DNA from: Chryseobacterium takakiae
Lineage (GTDB): Bacteria > Bacteroidota > Bacteroidia > Flavobacteriales > Weeksellaceae
Length of the DNA stretch: 64,000 nt
Assembly: GCF_900129385.1 (NCBI RefSeq)
Contig: NZ_FQVO01000015.1
Coordinates: forward strand, 1 to 64,000
Reading direction: 5' to 3'
Within the stretch, counting starts at the first letter, position 1, and each line of letters begins with the position of its first letter. A program made the position numbers and the translations under genes. The notes beneath the pieces were generated by a model. The model was not told the DNA's origin, did no database searches, and saw only the letters and a list, made by a program, of their open reading frames with translations. Positions 17,053 to 26,127 of this stretch are shown piece after piece.

Positions 17053-17109
17053 ATTCAAGAGTTTTTCAGTGTCAGGGGTTTATATTGTGCAATGATTAAT
17101 TAGTAAAGT

Positions 17110-17781
17110 ATGAAATTGATAAATTTTCTACAGATCAATAAACGGCTTTTGTTCCGGTCTTCGCTTGTTACGCTGTTGATCATATTTACTGCATTAAGCT
17201 TTTTCGTACTCCTTGAACCACCGGAATACCTTGACATTCATATTTCCGAGGAAATACAGGAAAAGCAAACTCCGGACCTTGATACAATCATGATCTGGAT
17301 CAGTTGGTTAGGAAGAATACCGGTATCGGTTGTGATGGTCGTTTTGATTGCACTCTTCTTTTATTTTTTGCATTTAAAAAAAGAGGCTGTACTTATTTTA
17401 TCGACCCTTCTATCGGGAATATTAGGATTAGGGCTAAAAATGCTGATCAACAGGCCGCGTCCGTCAAAAGATTTGGTTGTTCTTTTGGAAGATACGAAAT
17501 ACCAAAGTTTTCCGAGCGGTCACGTTTTATTTTATACCGTTTTTTTCGGTGCATTAATATTGATTATTCTTCGCTTAAAAAAGATAAAATATAAAATAAA
17601 GATTTTTCTTGTGACCTTATGCCTTTCTATTATTTTTTTCGGAGCCGTTTCCAGGGTTTATCTGGGCGCACATTGGTTTACTGATGTCCTGGGTGGATTT
17701 ATTCTTGGGGTTTTGTGTGTTTTTTTAATGGGATATTTTTACGTTAAAAATGATACAAATGTTTCCCGAAATGTAGATTAA
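17110..17781 (+). CDS. PAP2-family membrane phosphatase
   Basis: The 223-residue protein has about six membrane helices and the three phosphatase motifs: KMLINRPRPSKD (KX6RP type), QSFPSGHVLFYT (PSGH) and SRVYLGAHWFTDVLGG (SRX5HX3D). These enzymes remove phosphate from lipid pyrophosphates or phospholipids at the outer face of the inner membrane, for example undecaprenyl diphosphate or lipid A. It sits between the receptor gene and an OmpR/HK pair and 4 kb from a second PAP2 gene, which points to lipid or lipid A remodelling. The exact substrate cannot be read from the sequence. Confidence 0.92.
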   Translation: MKLINFLQINKRLLFRSSLVTLLIIFTALSFFVLLEPPEYLDIHISEEIQEKQTPDLDTIMIWISWLGRIPVSVVMVVLIALFFYFLHLKKEAVLILSTLLSGILGLGLKMLINRPRPSKDLVVLLEDTKYQSFPSGHVLFYTVFFGALILIILRLKKIKYKIKIFLVTLCLSIIFFGAVSRVYLGAHWFTDVLGGFILGVLCVFLMGYFYVKNDTNVSRNVD

Positions 17782-17890
17782 CTATTCAGAATTTCTGTGA
17801 GATCATCTCTTACCTTTATCATATAATTCATTAAATATTGATAGAGAAAAATTTTACCCTGGATTAAAATTAACACCGTACATTTATGTA

Positions 17891-18592
17891 ATGAAGATTC
17901 TAATTATTGAAGATGAAATTGAACTCTCAGGCAGTATTGCCGAATATTTATCCGGCGAGGACTACCGGTGCGAATTTGCATCAAACTTTGCACAGGCTAT
18001 GGATAAAATCGGGATGTTCGAGTATGACTGTATTGTTCTGGATATTATGCTGCCTGACGGTAACGGCCTAAAAATTCTTGAAGAACTGAAAAGTCAGGAA
18101 AAGCAGGACGGCGTAATTATTGTTTCGGCTAAAAATTCGCTGGAAGACCGGATTAGTGGATTGCAGATGGGAGCTGACGATTACCTTACAAAGCCTTTTC
18201 ATTTATCTGAACTCATGGCTCGTATTTATTCGATCATCAGAAGAAAGCAGTTTAACAACTCGAACATTATCAGGCAAAATGAACTGCAGATCGACCTTCC
18301 TGCAAAGACCGTTTCTATCAAGGATCAACCGGTCATCCTTACCAGGAAAGAATTCGATCTTTTAATTTATTTTATCGGTAATAAAAATAAAGTAATTTCT
18401 AAAGGTACCCTGGCAGAGCATTTATCCGGAGATATTGCGGATATGCTTGACAGCCATGATTTTGTCTATGCTCATGTAAAGAACTTAAAGAAAAAACTGT
18501 ATGATGCAGGCTGCAGACATTATCTCAGAACCGTGTATGGGACAGGATATAAATGGGTACAGGATTTTGATAATTCAGAGCAGTCATCTTAA
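17891..18592 (+). CDS. OmpR/PhoB-type response regulator
   Basis: The 233-residue protein has a receiver domain (IEDEIEL, phospho-acceptor Asp51 in VLDIMLPDGNG, Lys in LTKPFHLSEL) and an OmpR winged helix (about 130-226; VILTRKEFDLLIYFIGNKNK, DFVYAHVKNLKKKL, YLRTVYGTGYKW). It is 15 bp before its histidine kinase gene on the same strand. Placement in the middle of PAP2, sulfatase-fold and transporter genes suggests control of envelope modification, like PmrAB or BasRS-type systems in other bacteria (analogy, not homology shown here). Confidence 0.93.
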   Translation: MKILIIEDEIELSGSIAEYLSGEDYRCEFASNFAQAMDKIGMFEYDCIVLDIMLPDGNGLKILEELKSQEKQDGVIIVSAKNSLEDRISGLQMGADDYLTKPFHLSELMARIYSIIRRKQFNNSNIIRQNELQIDLPAKTVSIKDQPVILTRKEFDLLIYFIGNKNKVISKGTLAEHLSGDIADMLDSHDFVYAHVKNLKKKLYDAGCRHYLRTVYGTGYKWVQDFDNSEQSS

Positions 18593-18607
18593 AAAAACAT
18601 TTTACCC

Positions 18608-19897
18608 TTGAAACCGCTACTTCATAAAACCACCGGTCCGTTCCTTATCTATGTCCTGATTATTCTTATTATCAGCATTCCTGTTTATTATCTTGTCATC
18701 GATCAGATATGGAAAGCTGAACTTGATGAACATAATAAAACGATTGCACAAAAAACAGCTTATGAATTTAATCATTTAAGGCTTAATGATAAAGAACTAT
18801 TGGCGAGTATCAATCTCTGGAAACGGATACAGCCTGAAACAGATATCAGAGAGCTGAGAGGAAATTCGTTGCAACCGGACATTTATACCACGATAGAGAA
18901 AACAAAACCATTTGATCCGGATCAGGAAATTGAAAGGTATCGCTGCTTGCAGACCATTGTCTATCTGAATAATAAGCCTTTTTTATTTACCATACAGACC
19001 AATATTGAAGAAACAGAAGAAACAGTGGCAGTGATTGGCCTTATTACAGCTTTTTTCTTTATCATTATTGTTTCAGGCCTATTGATCTTAAATAGAAGAC
19101 TCTCTAAAAGCATTTGGAGGCCATTTCGCAGTACCCTGGAAAAACTCAGGCATTTTAATTTATACCACCATGATAACCTTTCTTTTGAGAAAGCAGATAT
19201 CCTGGAATTCGAAGAGCTGCATCAATCACTAAGAGTTCTAATCACTCAAAATGTATCGGCTTTCAAAGCTCAAAAAGAATTTACGGAAAATGCTTCACAT
19301 GAACTGCAGACGCCGCTGGCGATCATGAAACAGAAGCTGGATCTGCTGTTACAGAGCGAAGATCTTACAGATATGCAATATGATATTGTGGAAGCCGTGC
19401 ACAAGGCACTTTTACGCAGTTCAAGAATAAATAAAAACCTTCTGTTACTCGCCAAGATTGATAACAGCCAGTTCAGCAAATCAGAAGACATTCCTTTAAT
19501 TGTTCTTGTTCAACAAAGTCTTGAGTTGCTGGATGAGCATTTCCGGGAAAAAGATCTAAGTATTTATCTCGATGTTAGTGCTAAAATTCATACAACCGGA
19601 AACGTTGATTTAACAGAAATACTCATTAATAATCTACTTATTAATGCAATTCGGTATACTCCCAGCCATGGTAATGTATCGGTAATCCTTAATGAAAGAG
19701 TTTTAGAAATAACAAATTCCGGTGATCGTGCATTGGACCAACATTTCTTATTTAAAAGGTTTCAAGGCAGTAATGCCCGGGGCGGAACCGGGTTAGGCCT
19801 TGCTATCGTGAAGGAAATTTGTATTTATCAAAATTGGACTATTGACTACCGGTTTGAAAAGGGAAACCACATTTTTACCATCACTCACAAATTCTAA
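18608..19897 (+). CDS. Sensor histidine kinase paired with the OmpR-type regulator
   Basis: The 429-residue kinase appears to start at TTG 18608 (MKPLLHKTTG), since no better start lies near. It has two membrane helices (about 12-33 and 141-161) around a roughly 105-residue periplasmic sensor, a linker, the HisKA box ENASHELQTPLAIM with phospho-acceptor His231, and a HATPase (NNLLINAIRYTPSHG, GGTGLGLAIVKEI). The DxGxG box is shortened (EITNSGDRAL). The periplasmic domain is not recognised. It is encoded directly after its regulator and before the sulfatase-fold gene. Confidence 0.92.
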   Translation: MKPLLHKTTGPFLIYVLIILIISIPVYYLVIDQIWKAELDEHNKTIAQKTAYEFNHLRLNDKELLASINLWKRIQPETDIRELRGNSLQPDIYTTIEKTKPFDPDQEIERYRCLQTIVYLNNKPFLFTIQTNIEETEETVAVIGLITAFFFIIIVSGLLILNRRLSKSIWRPFRSTLEKLRHFNLYHHDNLSFEKADILEFEELHQSLRVLITQNVSAFKAQKEFTENASHELQTPLAIMKQKLDLLLQSEDLTDMQYDIVEAVHKALLRSSRINKNLLLLAKIDNSQFSKSEDIPLIVLVQQSLELLDEHFREKDLSIYLDVSAKIHTTGNVDLTEILINNLLINAIRYTPSHGNVSVILNERVLEITNSGDRALDQHFLFKRFQGSNARGGTGLGLAIVKEICIYQNWTIDYRFEKGNHIFTITHKF

Positions 19898-19943
19898 ATT
19901 AATTCAAAATTGAACCTGTTCTTTGCTTTTAAAAAAGAAGACC

Positions 19944-21929
19944 ATGGTTGCACAAATAAAGCCCGGCAAATTTTTTCACCAGATTATTAACGGAAGATTT
20001 TCGGCATTTTTTAGTGCTCTGATACTCTATCTCTCCTTATCTTTTGTTATAAGGATTATATTTCTGGTCATGTCTTTCAAGGATATCGATTCAAGCCTCT
20101 TGTATATTATAAGGGCATTTTTCACCGGTTTTCTTTTTGATCTTTTAACAGGACTGCTTTACCTATGCATTTATGGGCTCTATTTATTTCTGGTTCCCGG
20201 GAGGTTTATAGGCTCCTTGTTTGATAAAACTGCGACGTATCTTTATTTTTTTCTGTTTTTTATCCTGATGTATTTCAGTCTTTTGGCTGAAATCCCGTTT
20301 TGGGATGAATTTGGGGTAAGATTTAATTTTATTGCTGTTGATTATCTCATTTATACCTATGAAGTAATAGAAAATATTAACCAGTCTTATCCGTTACCCT
20401 TGATTATAATCCTGCTCACAGGACTAGTTGCATCTACATTTTTCCTTTTTGGAAAATTAAAGGCCTTTCAGAGGACTTTTTCCGGTAAGATTTCTTTTAC
20501 AGAAAGAATGTTTTACTTTATTCCGATTGGTATCATCACTTTACTTCTTGGCATCTTACTAAGGAACAAGCAGGCTGAATTCAGCAACAACCTTGTGATT
20601 AATGAACTTGGAAAGAACGGAGCCTTTTCTTTTATTTCGGCCTTCAGATCAAATGAACTGGATTATAACACCTTTTACCCGAAGCTTCCTGATACAGAAG
20701 CCTTTGCATTGGTTAAAAGAAATCTGTTACAGAAGAACCAGACCTACAACTCGTCTGATCCCGCTGACTTCTCAAGATTTACCCGGGGCGCCGTTGAAAA
20801 CAAACCCAACATTATCCTGATCGCCATTGAAAGCTTCAGTGCTGATTTTCTTTCTGCATTTGGCAATACGGAAAACCTTACTCCGAATTATGACAGACTG
20901 GCCCGGGAAAGTATTTTTTTTACCAATCTTTACGCTACCGGTACCAGGACAGTAAGAGGAATGGAAGCCCTCACTTTATGTATACCGCCAACACCGGGCA
21001 ACAGCATTGTAAGAAGACCGGATAACGGCAATTTGTTTTCCATTGCCACCGTTTTGAGAGAAAAGAAGTATCATCCTTATTTCATTTATGGCGGAGATGG
21101 ATATTTCGATAATATGAACAATTTTTTTGGCGGACAGGGATTTGATATCGTAGACCGGAACCGTGGAAATCCTCTGTCTGATGATATTAAAACTACGAGA
21201 TTTGCCATCCCTGATAATGAAGTGGGCTTTGAGAACGCCTGGGGTATCTCAGATGAAGACCTGTACAGGCAGTCTTTAAAGTATGCTGATAAAAGCAGCA
21301 GGGAAAGCAGACCCTTTTTCCAGTTTATCATGACAACCTCCAATCACAAACCTTATACCTTTCCTGAAGGAAAGATTGATCTTCCACAAGGAGATAGAAA
21401 TGCAGCCGTAAAGTATACCGACTATGCGCTGGGGAAGTTCATCGCCGATGCAAGACAGAAAGCCTGGTTTAAAAATACGGTTTTTCTGATCGTTGCAGAC
21501 CACTGTGCGAGCAGTGCCGGCAAGTGGGAAATCAATATTGCAAGACACCATATTCCTGCCATTATTTACAATAGTGGAGAAAAACCTGAGCACATTAATA
21601 GCCTGGCCTCACAGATTGATCTGATGCCCACCTTATTCGGCTATCTGAACTGGAGCTATACTACCAGTCTTTACGGCAGGGATATTAACCTAACTGAGCC
21701 GCGGGATCAGAGGGCATTTATCGGGAACTACAGAACTTTAGGCATGCTCAAAGACAATCTCTTTACACAGATTGATGACCGGAAGCGGGTAAAACAATTT
21801 ACGGTTTCGGGAGAACAGCAGGCATTATCGGAAGTTAATTACAAAAATGATGATCTCGTAAAAGAAACGATCTCATATTACCAGACTGCCAGTGAAAGAT
21901 TTAAAACCGGAAAAATGAAAGAGCATTAA
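19944..21929 (+). CDS. LtaS/MdoB-like sulfatase-fold membrane transferase
   Basis: I start this at ATG 19944 (MVAQIKPGKFF); an in-frame TTG at 19923 would add seven residues. The protein (661 residues) has about five N-terminal membrane helices (to about residue 190) and a periplasmic alkaline-phosphatase-fold domain: PNIILIAIESFSADFLSAFG (metal Glu), FYNLYATGTRTVRGME-type motif with the likely Thr nucleophile in GTRTVRG (333-339), FIYGGDGYFDNMNNFF and VADHCASSAGKW with metal Asp and His. Family members transfer phosphoglycerol or related head groups from phospholipids to glycans or lipids. In a Gram-negative bacterium it probably decorates lipid A or a surface glycan. The neighbouring PAP2 phosphatases fit that role. 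Confidence 0.9.
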   Translation: MVAQIKPGKFFHQIINGRFSAFFSALILYLSLSFVIRIIFLVMSFKDIDSSLLYIIRAFFTGFLFDLLTGLLYLCIYGLYLFLVPGRFIGSLFDKTATYLYFFLFFILMYFSLLAEIPFWDEFGVRFNFIAVDYLIYTYEVIENINQSYPLPLIIILLTGLVASTFFLFGKLKAFQRTFSGKISFTERMFYFIPIGIITLLLGILLRNKQAEFSNNLVINELGKNGAFSFISAFRSNELDYNTFYPKLPDTEAFALVKRNLLQKNQTYNSSDPADFSRFTRGAVENKPNIILIAIESFSADFLSAFGNTENLTPNYDRLARESIFFTNLYATGTRTVRGMEALTLCIPPTPGNSIVRRPDNGNLFSIATVLREKKYHPYFIYGGDGYFDNMNNFFGGQGFDIVDRNRGNPLSDDIKTTRFAIPDNEVGFENAWGISDEDLYRQSLKYADKSSRESRPFFQFIMTTSNHKPYTFPEGKIDLPQGDRNAAVKYTDYALGKFIADARQKAWFKNTVFLIVADHCASSAGKWEINIARHHIPAIIYNSGEKPEHINSLASQIDLMPTLFGYLNWSYTTSLYGRDINLTEPRDQRAFIGNYRTLGMLKDNLFTQIDDRKRVKQFTVSGEQQALSEVNYKNDDLVKETISYYQTASERFKTGKMKEH

Positions 21930-21997
21930 TCTGCTGTACAGGCTTTTAATAATAGTCAAATCTAAAAACGATTTCTTATCATTAATCATTTACATTT

Positions 21998-22786
21998 ATG
22001 AAATTTTTATCAGCCCTTTTGGTATTTATAATAAGCTTTCAACAATTATTTGGTCAGGATCTTCAGGATCCTAATAAGAGGCAGGATTCAATTCAAGTGT
22101 TACATAAGATAAGTTCAAGTCCGGAAGAAGACGGCAGACTCCCTTATAAAAGGCTTATTGTACCTGCGGTCTTAATTTCCTATGGCGTTGCAAGCTTAAG
22201 CATCAAAGATCTTAAGGATCTTAATGAGTCTACCCGGTTTGAAATCAGTGAACACCGGCCAGATCATATCCGGTTGGATAATTATACCCAATTTGCACCG
22301 GGAGTCCTGGTATATGGATTAAATGCGATTGGCATAGAAGGAAAGCACAACTTAAGAGACCGCAGTATTATTTACGGGACTTCCTTACTAATTAGCAGTG
22401 CAGTTACCTTTCCTGTAAAGCATATGGTTAAAGAAGAAAGACCCGATGGGTCCAACAGATTATCTTTTCCGTCCGGACATACGGCAATGGCATTTGCCTC
22501 TGCACAGTTTATGTTCAGGGAATACAAGGATACAAATTTTCTGCTGGGTATTTCAGGGTATTCTTTGGCTATTTTTACAGGTATCTATAGAATGCTGAAC
22601 AATAAGCATTGGTTGGGAGATGTAGTTGCCGGTGCAGGAGTCGGTATTTTATCTACCGAACTTTCATATTGGCTGTACCCCAGGATCAATACTCTTTTAT
22701 CCGGAAAAAATAAGAAGGGCCAAACGATGATTATGCCATACTACCAGAAAGGTAATGCAGGAATTGGCTTTGTGAAAAATTTTTAA
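21998..22786 (+). CDS. PAP2-family phosphatase with signal peptide
   Basis: The 262-residue protein begins with a signal sequence (KFLSALLVFIISFQQLFGQ) and carries the PAP2 motifs KHMVKEERPDGS, LSFPSGHTAMAFASAQF and GIYRMLNNKHWLGDVVAG. The arrangement, with the N-terminal signal and catalytic motifs in the second half, is typical of Bacteroidetes periplasmic or outer-membrane-facing PAP2 proteins. It is the second PAP2 enzyme of this region, 68 bp after the sulfatase-fold gene and 10 bp before the TSUP gene, so probably in one operon with them. Confidence 0.9.
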   Translation: MKFLSALLVFIISFQQLFGQDLQDPNKRQDSIQVLHKISSSPEEDGRLPYKRLIVPAVLISYGVASLSIKDLKDLNESTRFEISEHRPDHIRLDNYTQFAPGVLVYGLNAIGIEGKHNLRDRSIIYGTSLLISSAVTFPVKHMVKEERPDGSNRLSFPSGHTAMAFASAQFMFREYKDTNFLLGISGYSLAIFTGIYRMLNNKHWLGDVVAGAGVGILSTELSYWLYPRINTLLSGKNKKGQTMIMPYYQKGNAGIGFVKNF

Positions 22787-22796
22787 AAGATTAATT

Positions 22797-23855
22797 ATGC
22801 TTTTCAATGTTATTTTGCTGTTTGCAGGAACTATTGCGGCTTTCTGGATCAGCGCCATATGCGGCGGCGGAGCAAGCCTGATCCTGATTCCTATTCTCAA
22901 TTTGCTGCTTCCGGCATCCGTTATCCCATTTTCTCTTACCATAGGAACATTTACCAGCTCTGCTTCCCGAATTGTGGTTTTCCGCAAATCTATTAGGTGG
23001 AAAATCTTTCTATGGTTCGTTCCCTTTTCTATTCCTGCAGTACTGTTTGGTGCATGGCTTATAAAATTTGTGAATCCAAATTACCTGCAGATATTCGTCG
23101 CGTTTTTTCTGATCCTGAATCTTCCGGAATTATTTAAATCAAAAAAAGCAGTGCAGAAAGAACAAAAAGAATATCCGAAATATGTATTGGTTATTATCGG
23201 TTTTTGTGCAGGATTCGTATCCGGGATTACCGGTGCGATCGGACTGCTTTTCAATCGTTTTTATCTAAGATTCGGATTAAGCAAAGAAGAAATTATTGCT
23301 ACCCGTGCCGCTAATGAAATCTTCCTGCACTTTATTAAGCTTATGATCTATATTGCCATCGGTCTATATTCCTCAACGGCTTTATGGCTCGGGTTAACAA
23401 TTGCGGTGGCCGCCTTCATCTCTTCCTACACTGTTAAATACATCCTACCTTATCTTAGCGAATTTTTATTTCGGAAGATTGGTTATGGGGCAATGGTCGT
23501 TTCAGGTGCCATATTGTTAGTAGGAACTACCCAAAAAATTGTTACTCAGGACAAGATATTTTTTACAAATATCAGAAGAAACCATGAAACGGAATCTATT
23601 ATTTCCTGGAGGAATACCGATTTTGTCATTGAATTTGCTTTTGATGATGGCTTTGAAGTGGAAAGGCCTATTACATCAAACGAACTTCCCAGGCATTTAA
23701 AGGAGAAGTATGATCAGCTGGAAAACCATTATGACCATATTGCACTTGAAAAAGTCTTTACTGTTTTAAAAGAGCCGGAATACGAATTGTATTGCTACAA
23801 GTACGGAATTTTATATAAATTTATATGGAGTGGTGAAAAAGATGGTACTAAATGA
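22797..23855 (+). CDS. TSUP (TauE/SafE) family membrane transporter with cytosolic tail
   Basis: The 352-residue protein has eight or nine membrane helices in residues 1-250 with the family motifs GGGASLILIPIL near the start and GFVSGITGAIGLLFNRF in the second repeat. TSUP proteins move sulfite, sulfoacetate or other small organic anions. Residues 270-352 are a soluble tail (DFVIEFAFDDGFEVERPITS...) that is not common in the family and is not recognised. The gene follows PAP2 by 10 bp and closes the same-strand envelope cluster. The substrate is unknown. Confidence 0.88.
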   Translation: MLFNVILLFAGTIAAFWISAICGGGASLILIPILNLLLPASVIPFSLTIGTFTSSASRIVVFRKSIRWKIFLWFVPFSIPAVLFGAWLIKFVNPNYLQIFVAFFLILNLPELFKSKKAVQKEQKEYPKYVLVIIGFCAGFVSGITGAIGLLFNRFYLRFGLSKEEIIATRAANEIFLHFIKLMIYIAIGLYSSTALWLGLTIAVAAFISSYTVKYILPYLSEFLFRKIGYGAMVVSGAILLVGTTQKIVTQDKIFFTNIRRNHETESIISWRNTDFVIEFAFDDGFEVERPITSNELPRHLKEKYDQLENHYDHIALEKVFTVLKEPEYELYCYKYGILYKFIWSGEKDGTK

Positions 23856-24081
23856 AAGGTTATTGATCACTCTTATTTCTCAATTGTACTTTTAGATGTC
23901 TGTCAAAATCTCAAAAGATGATAAGAAAAGATTCTAGTTAAAAATTCAAAACTACTTTATAAGAGTGGAAAGATTGATTATTATTTATGCTTCCAAATGA
24001 AATATCTGATGAAATTGGATTTTATAATCGTTCATAAATATTTTATAAAGCTTAATTGGTAAAAATTGATGACTTACATGA

Positions 24082-24438
24082 CTGAGAAAGATATTCATTG
24101 TTGAAGATGATCAAGGAATCAGGGAAATATTAGAAATCTTTTTGACTTCTGAAAATTATGATGTTGAGTCATTTGGCTCGGTAAGTGAATTTATTCATAG
24201 GGATAGTACAGTGACTCCTGATCTTTATTTGTTTGATGTCATGCTGCCTGATGGCTCGGGCATTGCTCTATGCCAACAAATTAAATGTAATACACATTAT
24301 GTAGGCGTTCCTGTAATTATAATGAGTGCTCATGCTCATTTAGGCCATATCAACGATATTTGTCAGCCCGATGATTTTATTTCAAAACCTTTCGATATTG
24401 AAAATGTACTGGAAAAAATTGAGAACATTTTTATATAA
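24082..24438 (+). CDS. Stand-alone receiver protein with apparent CTG start codon
   Basis: The domain begins RKIFIVEDDQGIREILEIFL and is complete to the end, with phospho-acceptor Asp52 in LFDVMLPDGSG, SAHAHL and ISKPFD. An in-frame TGA lies immediately before the codon CTG at 24082. The only other in-frame start-like codon, TTG at 24142, would remove the acidic pocket. The paralogue at 1161-1517 starts with GTG at exactly this position and also has 118 residues. Either CTG is used as start or a GTG-to-CTG change has lowered expression. The gene converges with a GAF histidine kinase at 24673, a plausible partner. Confidence 0.8.
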   Translation: MRKIFIVEDDQGIREILEIFLTSENYDVESFGSVSEFIHRDSTVTPDLYLFDVMLPDGSGIALCQQIKCNTHYVGVPVIIMSAHAHLGHINDICQPDDFISKPFDIENVLEKIENIFI

Positions 24439-24672
24439 CAGGTTAATTCTATCTACTGAATAGTATGATTTGCTTATATAAGACCTTAATATATTCAGGA
24501 ATTCTTAATTCATGTTTCGAAATTTAGAGAAATATTTTTTTAAAAGTGTTTCATTTGGGCTATTCTTTTTGATTGAATAGAAAACATTATTTTACTTAAG
24601 TGCTTTGCTTCATACATGTATATTGATTGTAATTCAAAGATTCTCTTACTTTATTAGATATTGCAAGATATT

Positions 24673-25857
24673 TTATTGATTAAATTGAAACGTAAAACAA
24701 GTTTCTTTATCCGTTGAGTTAACTAAAATCCGGCCATTATGTGCATTGGCTATTTTGCTTGCAATATATAAACCTAAACCAAGTCCCTCTCTACCTTTAT
24801 GTACTTTTCCCCTGGAAAAAGGCTTGAATAACTGTTTTTCTGTTTCGGCAGAAATTTTTTCTCCTTTATTGATGACACATAACTCGAAAAAATTTGATTC
24901 GCTTTTTGCAATTACATGAATTGGATATGCTTTTGATCCATGGGTTATGGCATTTCCCAAAAGATTAGAAAATAATTGCGCAATGCGTTTATAATCTCCA
25001 TTAATTGGGTAATTTAAATGGAAATCTGTTAATATTTCTCTTTCAGGATGTACTATTTTGAGTTCGGTTATGATCTGATGAAGCGTTTTTTGAAGATCAG
25101 TATCATTCTCATAATTTAATGTAATTCCGCCTCCTAAACGTCCGCTGGCAAAATCAAGGATATTGTCAATTAGGCCCCTCACACGGATAGTGGAATCCTG
25201 TATAATTTTGGCTAATTTTAGGTTTCTTTCATCTAAAGATGTTCGTAACATCAGCTGCGATGCATTGGAGATCGCATTTACCGGATTACGAAGGTCATGT
25301 CCCAAAATAGCGATAAACTGCTCTCTTATTTCTGCATTGTTTTGCTCTTCTTCCAATTTAGCCTGTGTCTCGCTTAAGTTTTGAATGGATTCCAGATGAA
25401 ATGTAATTAGCTCAGCAAACAGTTTGAACATATCAATAGTCTTCTCGTTATTGATTAGAGCAGGATTAGGGTCGATGGCACACAGTGTTCCGAAAAAACT
25501 TCCGTCTGTAAAAAAAATAGGAATGGAAATATAGCTTTGCAAACCATATATTTTAGGGGTATGGTGATCTGAATACATTTTATCTTTAGCAACATGATCA
25601 ATAACAATCTCTTTTTGTTCGTCTCTTACCTGCTGACACAAAGTAGTCTCCACTTTAAGTTCTCCTCCCACTCCAAGTCCGAAATTGATTTTATCATTAA
25701 CTGCACATGCAATCCAGCGGTCTTTTGTAACTCTTGCGACTGCCGCAAAACCCATTCCAGTTGCACTGCAGATCACTTCAAGTATTTTTTTTATAACAGG
25801 AATCCTATTAATTTGTTCTATATCATTTTGGAAATGTATATCTTTTATATCATTCAT
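24673..25857 (-). CDS. GAF-domain soluble sensor histidine kinase
   Basis: The 394-residue protein has no membrane segment. Residues 15-160 are a GAF domain (ICSATGMGFAAVARVTKDRW, YGLQSYISIPIFF, FFGTLCAIDPNP). A coiled coil leads to the HisKA box EQFIAILGHDLRNPVNAISN with His187, and the HATPase has LLGNAITHG and REGLGLGLYIASKIANAH. It senses a cytosolic small molecule or redox signal. The convergent receiver gene at 24082 and its paralogue at 1161 lack output domains and may accept its phosphate. The upstream gap of about 150 bp to the kinase-fragment pseudogene should hold its promoter. Confidence 0.92.
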   Translation of the reverse strand: MNDIKDIHFQNDIEQINRIPVIKKILEVICSATGMGFAAVARVTKDRWIACAVNDKINFGLGVGGELKVETTLCQQVRDEQKEIVIDHVAKDKMYSDHHTPKIYGLQSYISIPIFFTDGSFFGTLCAIDPNPALINNEKTIDMFKLFAELITFHLESIQNLSETQAKLEEEQNNAEIREQFIAILGHDLRNPVNAISNASQLMLRTSLDERNLKLAKIIQDSTIRVRGLIDNILDFASGRLGGGITLNYENDTDLQKTLHQIITELKIVHPEREILTDFHLNYPINGDYKRIAQLFSNLLGNAITHGSKAYPIHVIAKSESNFFELCVINKGEKISAETEKQLFKPFSRGKVHKGREGLGLGLYIASKIANAHNGRILVNSTDKETCFTFQFNQ

Positions 25858-26006
25858 ATAATTGATGGATGTAGTCTTATGCGGCTCAAATGAGCGTAAT
25901 TATTTTAATGATTAAAGATATTAAATAATTTAGGGTTATTTGTGATAGTACAAAATATAGATACTAAATTGGTGAGTTATAAAATTCTCAAAAAAAAATT
26001 ATAATT

Positions 26007-26099
26007 ATGATAATAGGATTAGATATTGGCGTTTCATCTACGAAAGCCATTGCATTTAACCTGGAAGGTAATGTTTTAGCAACATACAGTATATCTTAT
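26007..26099 (+). pseudogene. 5-prime fragment of an FGGY-type sugar kinase gene
   Basis: From ATG 26007 the frame reads MIIGLDIGVSSTKAIAFNLE then GNVLATYSISYF, the phosphate-1 nucleotide-binding start of gluconokinase/xylulokinase proteins. Similarity stops around 26099, and a stop follows at 26150. The break coincides with ATCTCACAAAACGATAA (26105-26121), and the HEPN gene begins at 26128. The rest of the kinase (about 450 residues expected) is absent, so a foreign segment was joined here or the gene was deleted. Confidence 0.65.
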
Positions 26100-26127
26100 T
26101 TTAAATCTCACAAAACGATAACTAACA

